Positions 1 through 6,245 of a stretch of DNA of 12,035 nucleotides are shown piece by piece. Each line of letters opens with the position of its first letter. The stretch's first letter is position 1. The stretch comes from Thermoplasmata archaeon (lineage in GTDB: Archaea > Thermoplasmatota > Thermoplasmata > UBA184): positions 1 to 12,035 of the forward strand of contig JAKAVH010000099.1 of NCBI GenBank assembly GCA_021827545.1. Reading direction: 5' to 3'. The notes beneath the pieces were generated by a model that was not told the origin of the DNA, ran no database searches, and saw only the letters and a list, made by a program, of their open reading frames with translations. The position numbers and the translations under genes were made by a program.

Positions 1-628
1 TTTCGACCAGGACCTCACCGGCCACGAGGATCGCGGACTCCTGGCGAAGCTCTTCGGCGAGTTGCCCGGGGTCCTGAACTGGGGCCTCGCCGGGATTCCG
101 CTCCTCGGCGAGGATGGTGGGTTCCGGAGCGAGCTGGGCGCGGACGACCTCAAGTCGGAATGGAGGAAACGGAGCGACACTCTCGCGTGGTTCGTCGCCG
201 AGAGGGTCGAGGTCGACCCCCTGGAACGGGTCCCGAAGGCCGACTTCTACGAGGCCTACGCCGAGTTTTGTGGGAGGAACAAGGCCTCGCCGAAGCGGCC
301 CGAGCGGGTTGGAGAAGAGCTGCCTCGACACGTCCCGTCCGTGCGCACCGAACACGGCCGGCCGTCGCCGGGGGCGCCCACGATTCGGTACTGGCGAGGC
401 GTGCGTTTGCGCGCCGGAGTAGAAGTGCCTGCGTCGCCCGCGTCACCTGCGTCGGGTCAGGCCCAGACCCAGCTTCCCGCGGGGGCCGACGCAGGTGACA
501 CGGGTGACACGGGGGGTCCTACTCCGGTACCGGAAACACGCGATCCCGCGGGCCCGGTCATGGAGGAGCCCGACAACTGGACGGTCGCACCGAAAGATTG
601 CGAGAGGCCGAAGGAGGAGGAGCCGTGA
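1..628 (+). CDS. Phage/plasmid primase-helicase (D5/P4 family), C-terminal part, truncated by window start
   Basis: The reading frame is open from base 2, so the true start lies outside the window; 208 residues are visible. They begin in the end of the SF3 helicase region and carry the typical block after it: a run reading ELPGVLNWGLAGIPLL, then a Trp-containing helix (SEWRKRSD), then the winged-helix tail with FYEAYAEFC and a final RYWRGVRL. In D5/P4-type proteins this part follows the ATPase and helps load the replication enzyme of plasmids, viruses and integrated elements. After about residue 140 comes a low-complexity linker with PAS and GDT repeats and an acidic end. It is the first visible gene of a four-gene overlapping run; its stop overlaps the next GTG start. 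The family call is strong; plasmid versus virus cannot be decided from this fragment. Confidence 0.88.
   Translation, partial: FDQDLTGHEDRGLLAKLFGELPGVLNWGLAGIPLLGEDGGFRSELGADDLKSEWRKRSDTLAWFVAERVEVDPLERVPKADFYEAYAEFCGRNKASPKRPERVGEELPRHVPSVRTEHGRPSPGAPTIRYWRGVRLRAGVEVPASPASPASGQAQTQLPAGADAGDTGDTGGPTPVPETRDPAGPVMEEPDNWTVAPKDCERPKEEEP
433..508. repeat. Imperfect inverted repeat inside the primase tail
   Basis: Arms 433-453 and 488-508 are 21 bases long and complementary at 19 positions, separated by a 34-base loop. The left arm codes for the PAS repeats and the right arm for the GDT repeats of the low-complexity primase linker. It may simply result from G+C-rich coding repeats, or form an mRNA hairpin upstream of the following genes. 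Confidence 0.5.
611..620 (+). promoter_or_regulatory. Strong Shine-Dalgarno site for the second gene
   Basis: The sequence AAGGAGGAGG ends four bases before GTG at 625. It fixes the start of the Cys-rich gene at 625 rather than at the earlier in-frame ATG at 598, and shows that translation initiation here uses a leader with a ribosome binding site. Confidence 0.7.
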
Positions 629-1110
629 GTTCCCGCGCTCTCTCGCCCCGGTTCGTACAAGGCGAGCTCGCCCGTCTTCGCCTCGCCGAGTGGACTCTCA
701 TCCGGGAGTGCAGCCGATCGGGATCCTGCTCGGTGAACCGGTGCCCGCTCGACCCGCTGATCGGGCTCCGTATCACGGATCCCTCGGACCGGGAGACGCG
801 CTGTCCGATGTCGCGCCCCGATCGAGAGCGAGCCTGCTCGCGCTTGTCTCCCGAAATGCGGGCTCTCCTCCCGTTCGGTGGGCTGTACGCATCGGAGTTC
901 GCCCGAAGGGAGGCCGGGAGGCGTCGCCAAGCCTCCCTCTCTCCCGAGCAACGCGAGCAGCAGCAGGCCCTCCTTGCCAGGCACCGGGCGGCTCCATTTC
1001 GGTCGCGGACCTCCACGGCCACAAAGCCGGGCGAGACGGAGACGGCTTCCGACCCATCCGAAGGGTCGGCACCCCAGAAAGCGGGGGCAGACGGCGGTGT
1101 GGCCGCATGA
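625..1110 (+). CDS. Five-cysteine protein of the replicon operon, function unknown
   Basis: 161 residues from a GTG that overlaps the primase stop (GTGA) and follows a strong ribosome binding site. Cysteines lie at about residues 29, 35, 40, 60 and 71. The core holds an RCPLDP stretch and then a RCPMSR stretch with an Arg/Asp-rich helix. From memory, similar Cys..CPLDP..Cys proteins occur in mobile elements, so a structural zinc site is plausible, but no named family is claimed. The second half (about 100-161) is Arg/Gln/Ala-rich and then low-complexity, probably disordered. Its place between a primase and a zinc-ribbon protein suggests a role in DNA replication or control of the element, which is inference. 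The ATG of the next gene overlaps its stop. Confidence 0.68.
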   Translation: MSSRALSPRFVQGELARLRLAEWTLIRECSRSGSCSVNRCPLDPLIGLRITDPSDRETRCPMSRPDRERACSRLSPEMRALLPFGGLYASEFARREAGRRRQASLSPEQREQQQALLARHRAAPFRSRTSTATKPGETETASDPSEGSAPQKAGADGGVAA

Positions 1111-1424
1111 ATGGGTCGCCGCCCCACGGACCCGTTCCGGTTCCCGCCATCTCGGGAGCGGGAGGTCCGCCCCGGACCCCGCCCGGGGCCTCCGGCCGGG
1201 CCGATACACCCACCTCGCGCAGAAGGCGGAACGGATCGCCGCACGAGTTCGCCCTCCCCGTCGGGCTCGTCGCCCTCACCCCGGAGGAGGTCGACCGGGT
1301 CTTGGGGTTGCTGGACCTCACCGCGGCAATCTTGGGCGACTCAATTCGGGTCGCCGAAGTGTGCTACGGGACGCCCACGCCCGGGGAGCGCGTGCAGATC
1401 GCACGGGAGTGGCCGCTGCTGTGA
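1107..1424 (+). CDS. Small hypothetical protein of the replicon operon
   Basis: 105 residues starting at an ATG that overlaps the upstream stop (ATGA) and ending in a stop that overlaps the next GTG (GTGA). The first 45 or so residues are rich in Pro, Gly, Ser and Arg and probably unstructured. The second half looks folded: ALTPEEVDRVLGLLDL, then TAAILGDSIRVAEVCYG, probably two helices. No Shine-Dalgarno sequence is evident, so translation is probably coupled to the gene before it. No family is recognised. The double overlap is the main support that it is real, since all frames are fairly open in this G+C-rich stretch. The true start could be an in-frame codon nearer the folded half. Confidence 0.58.
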   Translation: MNGSPPHGPVPVPAISGAGGPPRTPPGASGRADTPTSRRRRNGSPHEFALPVGLVALTPEEVDRVLGLLDLTAAILGDSIRVAEVCYGTPTPGERVQIAREWPLL

Positions 1425-2422
1425 ACGCTCCGCCACCCTGCGATCGCGACCACTCCCGCCTGCCCTACCGTTTTCTCCTCGGAGTCAAGGTCCTCTGCGG
1501 GACGTGCGGCGAGGTCGTGAGCGGACCGGGCTGGCGGTGCCGATCCTGCGGTTGGACGCTCCTCGACCCGACGGCGGTCGCATGGCGGCGGCACGTCACG
1601 ACTCTTGGGCACCGCCTCGCGGTCGGTCGGCGGGAGCAGGAGGAGATGAGACCTCGCTCCAGCTACTGGGAGGAGGTCCGAAAGGGCGCGGAACAGGGCC
1701 GCCAGAAGCAAGAGGCCGCGGAGAGGGCGGTCGCCGAGTTTCGCGCCTCGTCCGCGGCCAGGCGCCGCGCAGTCGAGGAGCAGGACCTGCGGGCGAGAGA
1801 GGCCGCCGCCGCTCGGGAGGCCCTGAAGCACGATCGGGCGGCGAAGGCTGCAGAGACCCGCAAGCAACAGGAGGAGGAGCTCCTGGAGCGCACCGAGGCC
1901 GAGCGCCGACGCACGGAGACGGACGCCGCGCTGCTCGCCGGCAAGGATCCCGACCTCATCCCCTACTCGGTGCGCGGCGTCACCGCCGCTCAGGTCCGCG
2001 CGCGTCAGATAGAACTCGCGCGGCTCCAGGAGAACCGCGGCAAGCCGTGGGCCGAGCTCGCTCTCGACCGGGAGATCCTTCGGCTTGTTCAGGCGGGCGT
2101 CGACCGACCGACGATCGTCCGGCAACTCGGGGTAGGCGCGCACCGGGTCGCGCGCGTCCGTCGTGCCGCCGGGCTGAAGAGCCGGCGGTTCAAGAGGGCG
2201 GTCCCGGGGCCGGAGTCCGAGCCGACTTCCCGCTCGCTCCCGAACTCGGACGCGAGCACCGACAGACCGACGCTCGAAGACGACCGGCCCCGTCGACCGC
2301 CCCGGAAGGAGGAGACGGACGAGTTCGGTGACCCTGTCCACCCCGACGGCGCAGAGAACGATTGGGCTTGGAGCGACGAGAACGACGAGGACCCCCGGCG
2401 CCGAAGACCGGCACCGGAGTGA
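1421..2422 (+). CDS. Zinc-ribbon, coiled-coil, helix-turn-helix protein with acidic tail
   Basis: 333 residues from a GTG overlapping the upstream stop. In order: a zinc ribbon with Cys26, Cys29, Cys40 and Cys43 (CxxC, ten residues, CxxC); a long charged coiled coil at about 82-170, very rich in Glu, Arg, Ala and Gln; a helix-turn-helix at about 216-252 (EILRLVQAGVDRPTIVRQLG, then a recognition-like helix with HRVARVRRAAGL); a basic patch near 254-259; and an Asp/Glu-rich tail at about 297-325. The layout suggests an oligomeric DNA-binding protein. Being last in the operon and next to the repeat-rich 2410-3080 region, it is a candidate origin- or operator-binding protein, which is inference. 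The family is not recognised. Confidence 0.75.
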   Translation: MNAPPPCDRDHSRLPYRFLLGVKVLCGTCGEVVSGPGWRCRSCGWTLLDPTAVAWRRHVTTLGHRLAVGRREQEEMRPRSSYWEEVRKGAEQGRQKQEAAERAVAEFRASSAARRRAVEEQDLRAREAAAAREALKHDRAAKAAETRKQQEEELLERTEAERRRTETDAALLAGKDPDLIPYSVRGVTAAQVRARQIELARLQENRGKPWAELALDREILRLVQAGVDRPTIVRQLGVGAHRVARVRRAAGLKSRRFKRAVPGPESEPTSRSLPNSDASTDRPTLEDDRPRRPPRKEETDEFGDPVHPDGAENDWAWSDENDEDPRRRRPAPE

Positions 2423-2553
2423 CACCGGGGCGGCACCGGGCGCTCCCGGCGCTGTTCCATAGCGGCACCGAAGCTGGGTGGTGCGGCACTGGAGAACCGG
2501 CCACCGGCACCGGGGAGGTGCCGACCGACACCGGCGAAACGACTCCCGGTGCC
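2410..2553 (+). repeat. Helically phased GGCACCGG repeat array
   Basis: Seven direct copies close to GGCACCGG begin at 2410, 2421 (GACACCGG), 2432, 2464 (GGCACCGA), 2485 (GGCACTGG), 2506 and 2527 (GACACCGG). Steps are 11, 11, 32, 21, 21 and 21 bp, each near a whole number of B-DNA turns. An inverted copy, CCGGTGCC, sits at 2546-2553, and an extra GCCACCGG out of this phase at 2500. The first copy lies wholly inside the end of the upstream gene and its stop falls in the second. Same-face spacing is typical of cooperative protein-binding arrays such as iterons or operators. Confidence 0.7.
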
Positions 2554-2573
2554 GCTCTCCGAACGCGCGCGGG

Positions 2574-2721
2574 CGCACGCGTCGCGCGCACGCGTATATC
2601 GCTCGCGCGTACCAGGAACCGGGAACCCACCCCTCCCGTACTACGCGTGCGTCGTGAGTGTTCGCGTGCGTGATCCGGAAGCGAGTCGGCCCACTCTCGC
2701 GCGTGCGTGGTTCGCGCACGC
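2574..2721. repeat. GCGTGCG 7-mer in direct and inverted copies
   Basis: GCGTGCG occurs at 2645, 2664 and 2701. Its complement CGCACGC occurs at 2574, 2587 and 2715. The last pair (2701-2707 and 2715-2721) forms a perfect 7-bp stem with a 7-base loop. The cluster surrounds a TATATC sequence near 2595, one of few A+T-only spots in the region. It fits a second protein-binding repeat family in a replication or control region. Confidence 0.5.
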
Positions 2722-2794
2722 CAGTTCCCGCGTCCTGGCTTCCACGACCATGAGTTCCCGTTCGCTCGTTCCGGGATCTCCGACGGCGAGGAGC

Positions 2795-3079
2795 CTCGAT
2801 TCTCCACGGGCGCGCGGGGGGGTACTGCCCGGAATACCGAGTACCGCGAACCGACGGGGAAGCTCGATTCTCCTCACGCGCGCGGGGGGGTACCGCCCGG
2901 AGTTACTCGTTGCTCGTAGCGACGTGCAAGGAGCCTCCGCATTTGGCCGAAGCTCGTGTGGTGTCTTGCGAGGACCTCACGTTGGGGGAGCCCGGCGTCC
3001 AAGTCGGTAAGTATTGCCGCGTCTCGCGCGGCCGGGCCGGCCGGCTGTTCCCTCGCGCGCGCGGGGAGGTACTGCCCGG
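2795..3079 (+). repeat. 39-bp direct repeats with a 23-bp G-run/GTAC core in three copies
   Basis: Copies at 2795-2833 and 2863-2901 match at 35 of 39 bases and are 68 bp apart. A third copy keeps only the 23-bp core: cores are 2810-2832, 2878-2900 and 3057-3079. The core is an alternating GC hexamer, seven mostly-G bases, then TAC(T/C)GCCCGG; first and third cores differ at one base. A more decayed relative with CGGTACTCGG lies near 3124. Confidence 0.65.
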
Positions 3080-3476
3080 GGAACTGGAAACTGGCCCCTC
3101 GTGCGCGCGTGGTGCTCGCGCGGCGGTACTCGGAACTCGGGACCGATCACCCCCACGCGCCACGCCGCTCGCGGCAACACCGGCCCCCATCGTCGTAAGC
3201 GCGAGAGAGCGCTCGCGGGACCATGACTTTCCGTCCGACCCGTAACCGGGTAGTCCGATCTCTCTGGTCCGGGCGGGACGAACCCACCGGGAAATCGCTT
3301 GGGGGCCGTGAGTGAAGTCCCTCCCCGGAAACCATGTCGGTCCCCCCGGAAGAGGCCCGGGGGAAGTGCGCGAAAGGCTGGTCAGAGGTCGATTCCGGGA
3401 GGCACCGTCGCCCAGCGGCAGGTATGAATACGACGAAGGGGTCACCAGTCCGTCAGAGTCCGGGGGTCGGGGAATC

Positions 3477-4655
3477 TTGGGACGCACTTGGGTGCACCTT
3501 AGCTTCACCGTCTTGGTGGCATTCATTGTGGTCACCTTGGTGCTCCCCTCTCTAGCCAGTGCCAATCCCGCCCCGGGCTCTCGTCTCACTGATCGGCATG
3601 GCGGGATTCGTCGCGTGCTGCTTCCGGATTCTGCTTCGGTCGGTTATGTGCTGGCTTCCCATGGTCGCACTACCCTCTTCTCCTACCAGCTCACCAACGG
3701 TTCCGCCGCGCTGGCGGAACTGTCCGCTGCCACGGGCCGATTGACCGATATCGAAGTCCTTTCGGGCGGGTCCGCAGTTTACGTCTCCGGCATCGCTTGG
3801 GCCGACCATCGGTTCCTTGTTTCGATCTTCAACATCTCGAGCGGTGTGTCGTCGTTCCAGACCATCTCGGGGCATGGTCCACCAATCGCCACGGTCCTAT
3901 CCCTGCCCGAACCTGAAGCGTGGACCGTCCTCGATTCGGTCCGGGACCAGGTCTTCGTCGGCAGTCCCGGGGCCTTGCTGGCGTTGTCTGACGATACTTT
4001 CCAAGTCCAGAGCGACTTCAGCTCGCTACTTCCGGCGGGTGCGGGAGTGAACTCCGTCGCCGCTTTCGGCAGCCAACTCTACATCGGGGGTGCGATCACG
4101 CCGGTGTCCGGGGGTGCGTTCGCGTTCTATGGGGCGATTGAACTGAGGACGGATACGCTCACCGTTTTCAGCCCGACGGTGACTCAGCCATCGGACTACA
4201 TCACCTCGATATTCTCCGTGGTCGTGTCCGGCGGGTGGGTGTATTTCACCGGGGGCGCCACGATCTTGCAGTTCTCACCGTCCTTCGAGCTCTACTCGGA
4301 CGGACCAATCCTGTTGGCGTATCATCCAACCGACCGAAGCTGGGTCAATCTCTCTGCCCTCTTGCCTCCCGAGGCTGCCGCGGACCAGGCCGTTGTGTTG
4401 GGGGGCTATGTGGGCATCATGGCTCCCGAGTGGAACCTCTCGACGGGAGTGCTCGTCGCCCAGCCGGGGTTCTTCCTCACGGTCCCAGGCTCAACGACGT
4501 TGCATAACGATACCGCAGTAGTGGGCAACCACCTTGCGGTACTTGCGCAAGAGACTGCGGCGTCGAGTGGGTTCCTCTTCGCCATGGGAGAGGACCTGAC
4601 CTCAGGTGAAACCGCTGTTGTAGCAATCCCGTTCGAAAGCTTCGACCTGAGATGA
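3477..4655 (+). CDS. Secreted beta-rich (propeller-like) protein
   Basis: 392 residues from TTG 3477, chosen because it places a good signal peptide at the start: a hydrophobic run at about 8-24 and a likely cut after SLASA (residue 29). In-frame GTG codons at 3312 and 3366 would add about 40-55 residues that look non-coding, and GTG 3492 would shorten it slightly. The exported part is rich in Ser, Gly, Val and aromatic residues, with repeated beta-strand patterns (SQLYIGGAITPV, GGWVYFTGGATILQF, GGYVGIMAPEW) as in beta-propeller or kelch-like surface proteins; no catalytic motif is seen. G+C is lower than in nearby genes: 57 percent over 4501-4560 by direct count. It is probably a surface or extracellular protein, perhaps cargo of the island. 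Family not recognised. Confidence 0.72.
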   Translation: MGRTWVHLSFTVLVAFIVVTLVLPSLASANPAPGSRLTDRHGGIRRVLLPDSASVGYVLASHGRTTLFSYQLTNGSAALAELSAATGRLTDIEVLSGGSAVYVSGIAWADHRFLVSIFNISSGVSSFQTISGHGPPIATVLSLPEPEAWTVLDSVRDQVFVGSPGALLALSDDTFQVQSDFSSLLPAGAGVNSVAAFGSQLYIGGAITPVSGGAFAFYGAIELRTDTLTVFSPTVTQPSDYITSIFSVVVSGGWVYFTGGATILQFSPSFELYSDGPILLAYHPTDRSWVNLSALLPPEAAADQAVVLGGYVGIMAPEWNLSTGVLVAQPGFFLTVPGSTTLHNDTAVVGNHLAVLAQETAASSGFLFAMGEDLTSGETAVVAIPFESFDLR

Positions 4656-4747
4656 GCTGGTCCGAGAGGAGTCCGGCATGTCGCACTCATACCCTCGGCC
4701 GATTTGCTGACGGAGAACGGACCCCTTGGGTGAGCGCGAAGTGCTGA

Positions 4748-4824
4748 AAAGGGACCCGGCGAACAGATCGCCCCGATCTGCGTGGCCCATCCGATCCCGC
4801 CGAGAGTGTAGTTTTGTACAAAAT
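4748..4824 (+). pseudogene. Upstream part of a reading frame interrupted by the insertion sequence
   Basis: If the insertion sequence and one copy of the flanking AAT are removed, the frame here (open from 4748) runs straight into the open frame after 6245. The junction reads AESVVLYKIYDLEPISAG, natural-looking protein. A stop at 4745 and the lack of a good start or signal peptide suggest that the 5' part was already damaged or frameshifted; TTG at 4814 is the only nearby in-frame TTG. This half is short, so the evidence rests on the joined frame. Confidence 0.45.
4764..4780. terminator. Perfect short hairpin downstream of the secreted-protein gene
   Basis: CAGATCG and CGATCTG form a 7-bp perfect stem around a CCC loop, about 110 bases after the stop of the upstream gene. 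There is no T-run next to it, so a terminator role is only possible. It may instead be part of the interrupted gene that is read across this spot. Confidence 0.25.
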
Positions 4825-4838
4825 CAGTAGTTGGTCAC
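4824..4838 (+). repeat. Left terminal inverted repeat of the IS
   Basis: TCAGTAGTTGGTCAC, exactly complementary to the sequence at 6231-6245. It lies about 65 bases beyond the transposase stop. Confidence 0.88.
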
Positions 4839-4902
4839 GACCCCTCGTAGAACCCGTGGCTTGGCGTGCGCCTGTCTGACGAGCCGGTACCCCCGGCGGC
4901 TG

Positions 4903-6126
4903 TCATCGAATCACCTCGAGCGCGAGTTCGACCCATCGAGGGGGTCGCCCCTTGGCCCTCACCCGATCCACCTCGCCCAGCACGCGTCGAAGTCCCTTGA
5001 GCAGCAGCTCAAGGAGATGGTCGAACCGAAGCAGTTCCTCACGTACTACGAACCCGCGCCGACCCTTCCTCCGCTCCGAGACATGGATGAGTTTCAGCAC
5101 CGTCCATTCGTTCTCGACGAAGAGAGCCACGGCCATGTAGAGCATCCGGATCGTGGCGTTGTGGCTCGTGGTCCGGGGCCTCGCGGCCTCCCCGAGCCGG
5201 AACGCGCATTCGATCCCGAAACGAGACCGGTACATTTCCCGCGTCCGCTCGGGCGAGCGGCGGTGAAAGTTGCCGATGACGTACGGGAGCACCTCCAACC
5301 CATGCTCGTCCCGTCGGCCCTTCTTGTAGCGCTTCACCACGTGGATCGGGACGGTGAGCGATCGGCCCTCCGATGCTCGAAGGGTGTGGGTGGTGTAGAA
5401 CGACTTCCGACCGTGCTCCTTCGTCCATCGGGCCATCATCGAGCGGCCCGCTCGGACCGGCATGAGGAACGGAATCCCCCGTCGGAGAAGGAACTCGAGG
5501 ATCTCGAAGCCGTAGTACTCCCGGTCGAGGAGAAGGCCGCCGACCTCCAACCCCAGCGCCTTCGCATCGCGAAGGTGGAGCTCGAGCAGCCTCACCAAGT
5601 GCTTACGATCCCGGACCGGCCGGAACGAGACGGTGAACCGCCGTCCGTAGCTGGCGAGGTAGAGGGTGGAGTAGCCGTGGAAACGATTGGTCCCTCGCTT
5701 CGCCTGGGACTTGAGGAGATGGCGCTGTCGGTTCCCGAAACTCTGGTGACATCTCTTCCCGAAATTCTGGCGACGGAAGGCGAAGGTGAGGAGGCGCTGA
5801 AGCTTTCCGGGGTCGATGGCCGAGAGGACCCGACGCATCTGACGGTCGGAACGGCCCCGACGACCCGTAGACCGTGCGGAGTGGAGGGAGCCTTGCGTGG
5901 CGGTCGCCTTGAGCAGGTAGCGAACAGTGTCTCGGACCGTCCTCTCGGGGAAGGGATCGCGGAGAGCGGCGAGCAGCAGGGTGATGAGCTTCTCCTCGAG
6001 GCGCTGACGGACCTTGGAGGGGGTGAGAGGTTCCCGAGGTCGGTGAGGGTGGGTCGATGCGTTCTTGAGGGACCTGGGCGTTGGCTTCCCCGCAGCCTCG
6101 CGGCTGCCGTCGCGGCGAGCGTTCAT
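4903..6126 (-). CDS. ISH3-like DDE transposase, possibly inactive
   Basis: 407 residues from ATG 6126. The second catalytic aspartate is clear in LLLDREYYGFEILEF (Asp201), followed by RRGIPFLMPV. The glutamate region is YRSRFGIECAFRL, with Tyr299, Arg302 and Glu306 in the Y-2-R-3-E spacing of IS4-superfamily enzymes; Glu313 stands where a Lys/Arg is usual. GTNRFHGYSTLYLAS (about 145-159) matches the ISH3 pattern that follows the first aspartate. That aspartate, normally in an AID...PYYG motif, is not seen: there is no Asp between residues 105 and 173. In its place is an 8-residue tandem duplication (RQNFGKR, HQSFGNR). Known family members cut and paste DNA; this copy may be dead, or mobile only with help from another copy. 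Confidence 0.85.
   Translation of the reverse strand: MNARRDGSREAAGKPTPRSLKNASTHPHRPREPLTPSKVRQRLEEKLITLLLAALRDPFPERTVRDTVRYLLKATATQGSLHSARSTGRRGRSDRQMRRVLSAIDPGKLQRLLTFAFRRQNFGKRCHQSFGNRQRHLLKSQAKRGTNRFHGYSTLYLASYGRRFTVSFRPVRDRKHLVRLLELHLRDAKALGLEVGGLLLDREYYGFEILEFLLRRGIPFLMPVRAGRSMMARWTKEHGRKSFYTTHTLRASEGRSLTVPIHVVKRYKKGRRDEHGLEVLPYVIGNFHRRSPERTREMYRSRFGIECAFRLGEAARPRTTSHNATIRMLYMAVALFVENEWTVLKLIHVSERRKGRRGFVVREELLRFDHLLELLLKGLRRVLGEVDRVRAKGRPPRWVELALEVIR
5732..5774. repeat. 24-bp tandem duplication inside the transposase gene
   Basis: 19 bases at 5732-5750 recur at 5756-5774 with two differences, an offset of 24 bases. The duplication is in frame and adds eight residues around positions 118-133 of the transposase, where the first catalytic aspartate motif would be expected. 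Confidence 0.65.
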
Positions 6127-6230
6127 AGCAGTCGCGCGACCGCGACGTTTCCCGCTTCAACCCCGGAGTTCCACTGGCAAGGCCTCCGTCGGACAAACGG
6201 AACGGCCCGGCTAGATTTTCACGCCGACCG

Positions 6231-6245
6231 GTGACCAACTACTGA
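6231..6245 (-). repeat. Right terminal inverted repeat of the IS
   Basis: GTGACCAACTACTGA, the exact reverse complement of 4824-4838. It lies about 105 bases upstream of the transposase start. Confidence 0.88.

Larger units (their letters stand above)
2423..3310. other. Non-coding repeat-rich region, candidate replication origin/control region
   Basis: About 890 bases between the last operon gene and the next credible gene. Open frames exist on both strands, but none shows recognisable protein features and the frames cross the repeats. Three repeat families are present, as well as CG-alternating tracts (2583-2599 and 3054-3063), a GGCCGGGCCGGCC stretch near 3030, and short hairpins such as the one near 3200. 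The position behind a primase gene and a DNA-binding protein gene fits the origin of an integrated or free plasmid or virus. There is no long A+T-rich unwinding element, which is the main argument against a classical iteron origin. Confidence 0.5.
4825..6244 (-). mobile_element. ISH3-like insertion sequence, about 1.42 kb
   Basis: The ends are perfect inverted repeats: CAGTAGTTGGTCAC at 4825-4838 and its complement at 6231-6244, and the match extends one more base outward (4824 and 6245). AAT flanks both sides (4822-4824 and 6245-6247), a possible 3-bp target duplication; AATC would give 4 bp with slightly shifted ends. One transposase gene fills most of the element on the minus strand. The left end abuts the palindrome TTTTGTACAAAA. 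Family is judged from the transposase. Confidence 0.88.

Noticed and set aside
1364..2719. Long minus-strand open frame opposite the zinc-ribbon gene and the repeats
   Set aside because: Antisense to a gene with domain evidence; the sequence is Arg/Ala/Leu-rich with no recognisable domain and crosses the repeat arrays.
2795..3079. CRISPR array
   Set aside because: The three copies are unevenly spaced (68 and 179 bp between starts), the repeat is not of uniform length, and no cas gene is present.
2910..3245. Open frames of 70-228 codons on both strands in the repeat region
   Set aside because: No domain, composition dominated by Arg, Ala and Gly, and frames run through the conserved 23-bp repeats; composition explains them.
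4831..6234. 467-codon open frame on the plus strand covering the whole insertion sequence
   Set aside because: It is antisense to a transposase with clear family motifs, shows no protein signature, and is explained by high G+C, which removes stops in the opposite frame.
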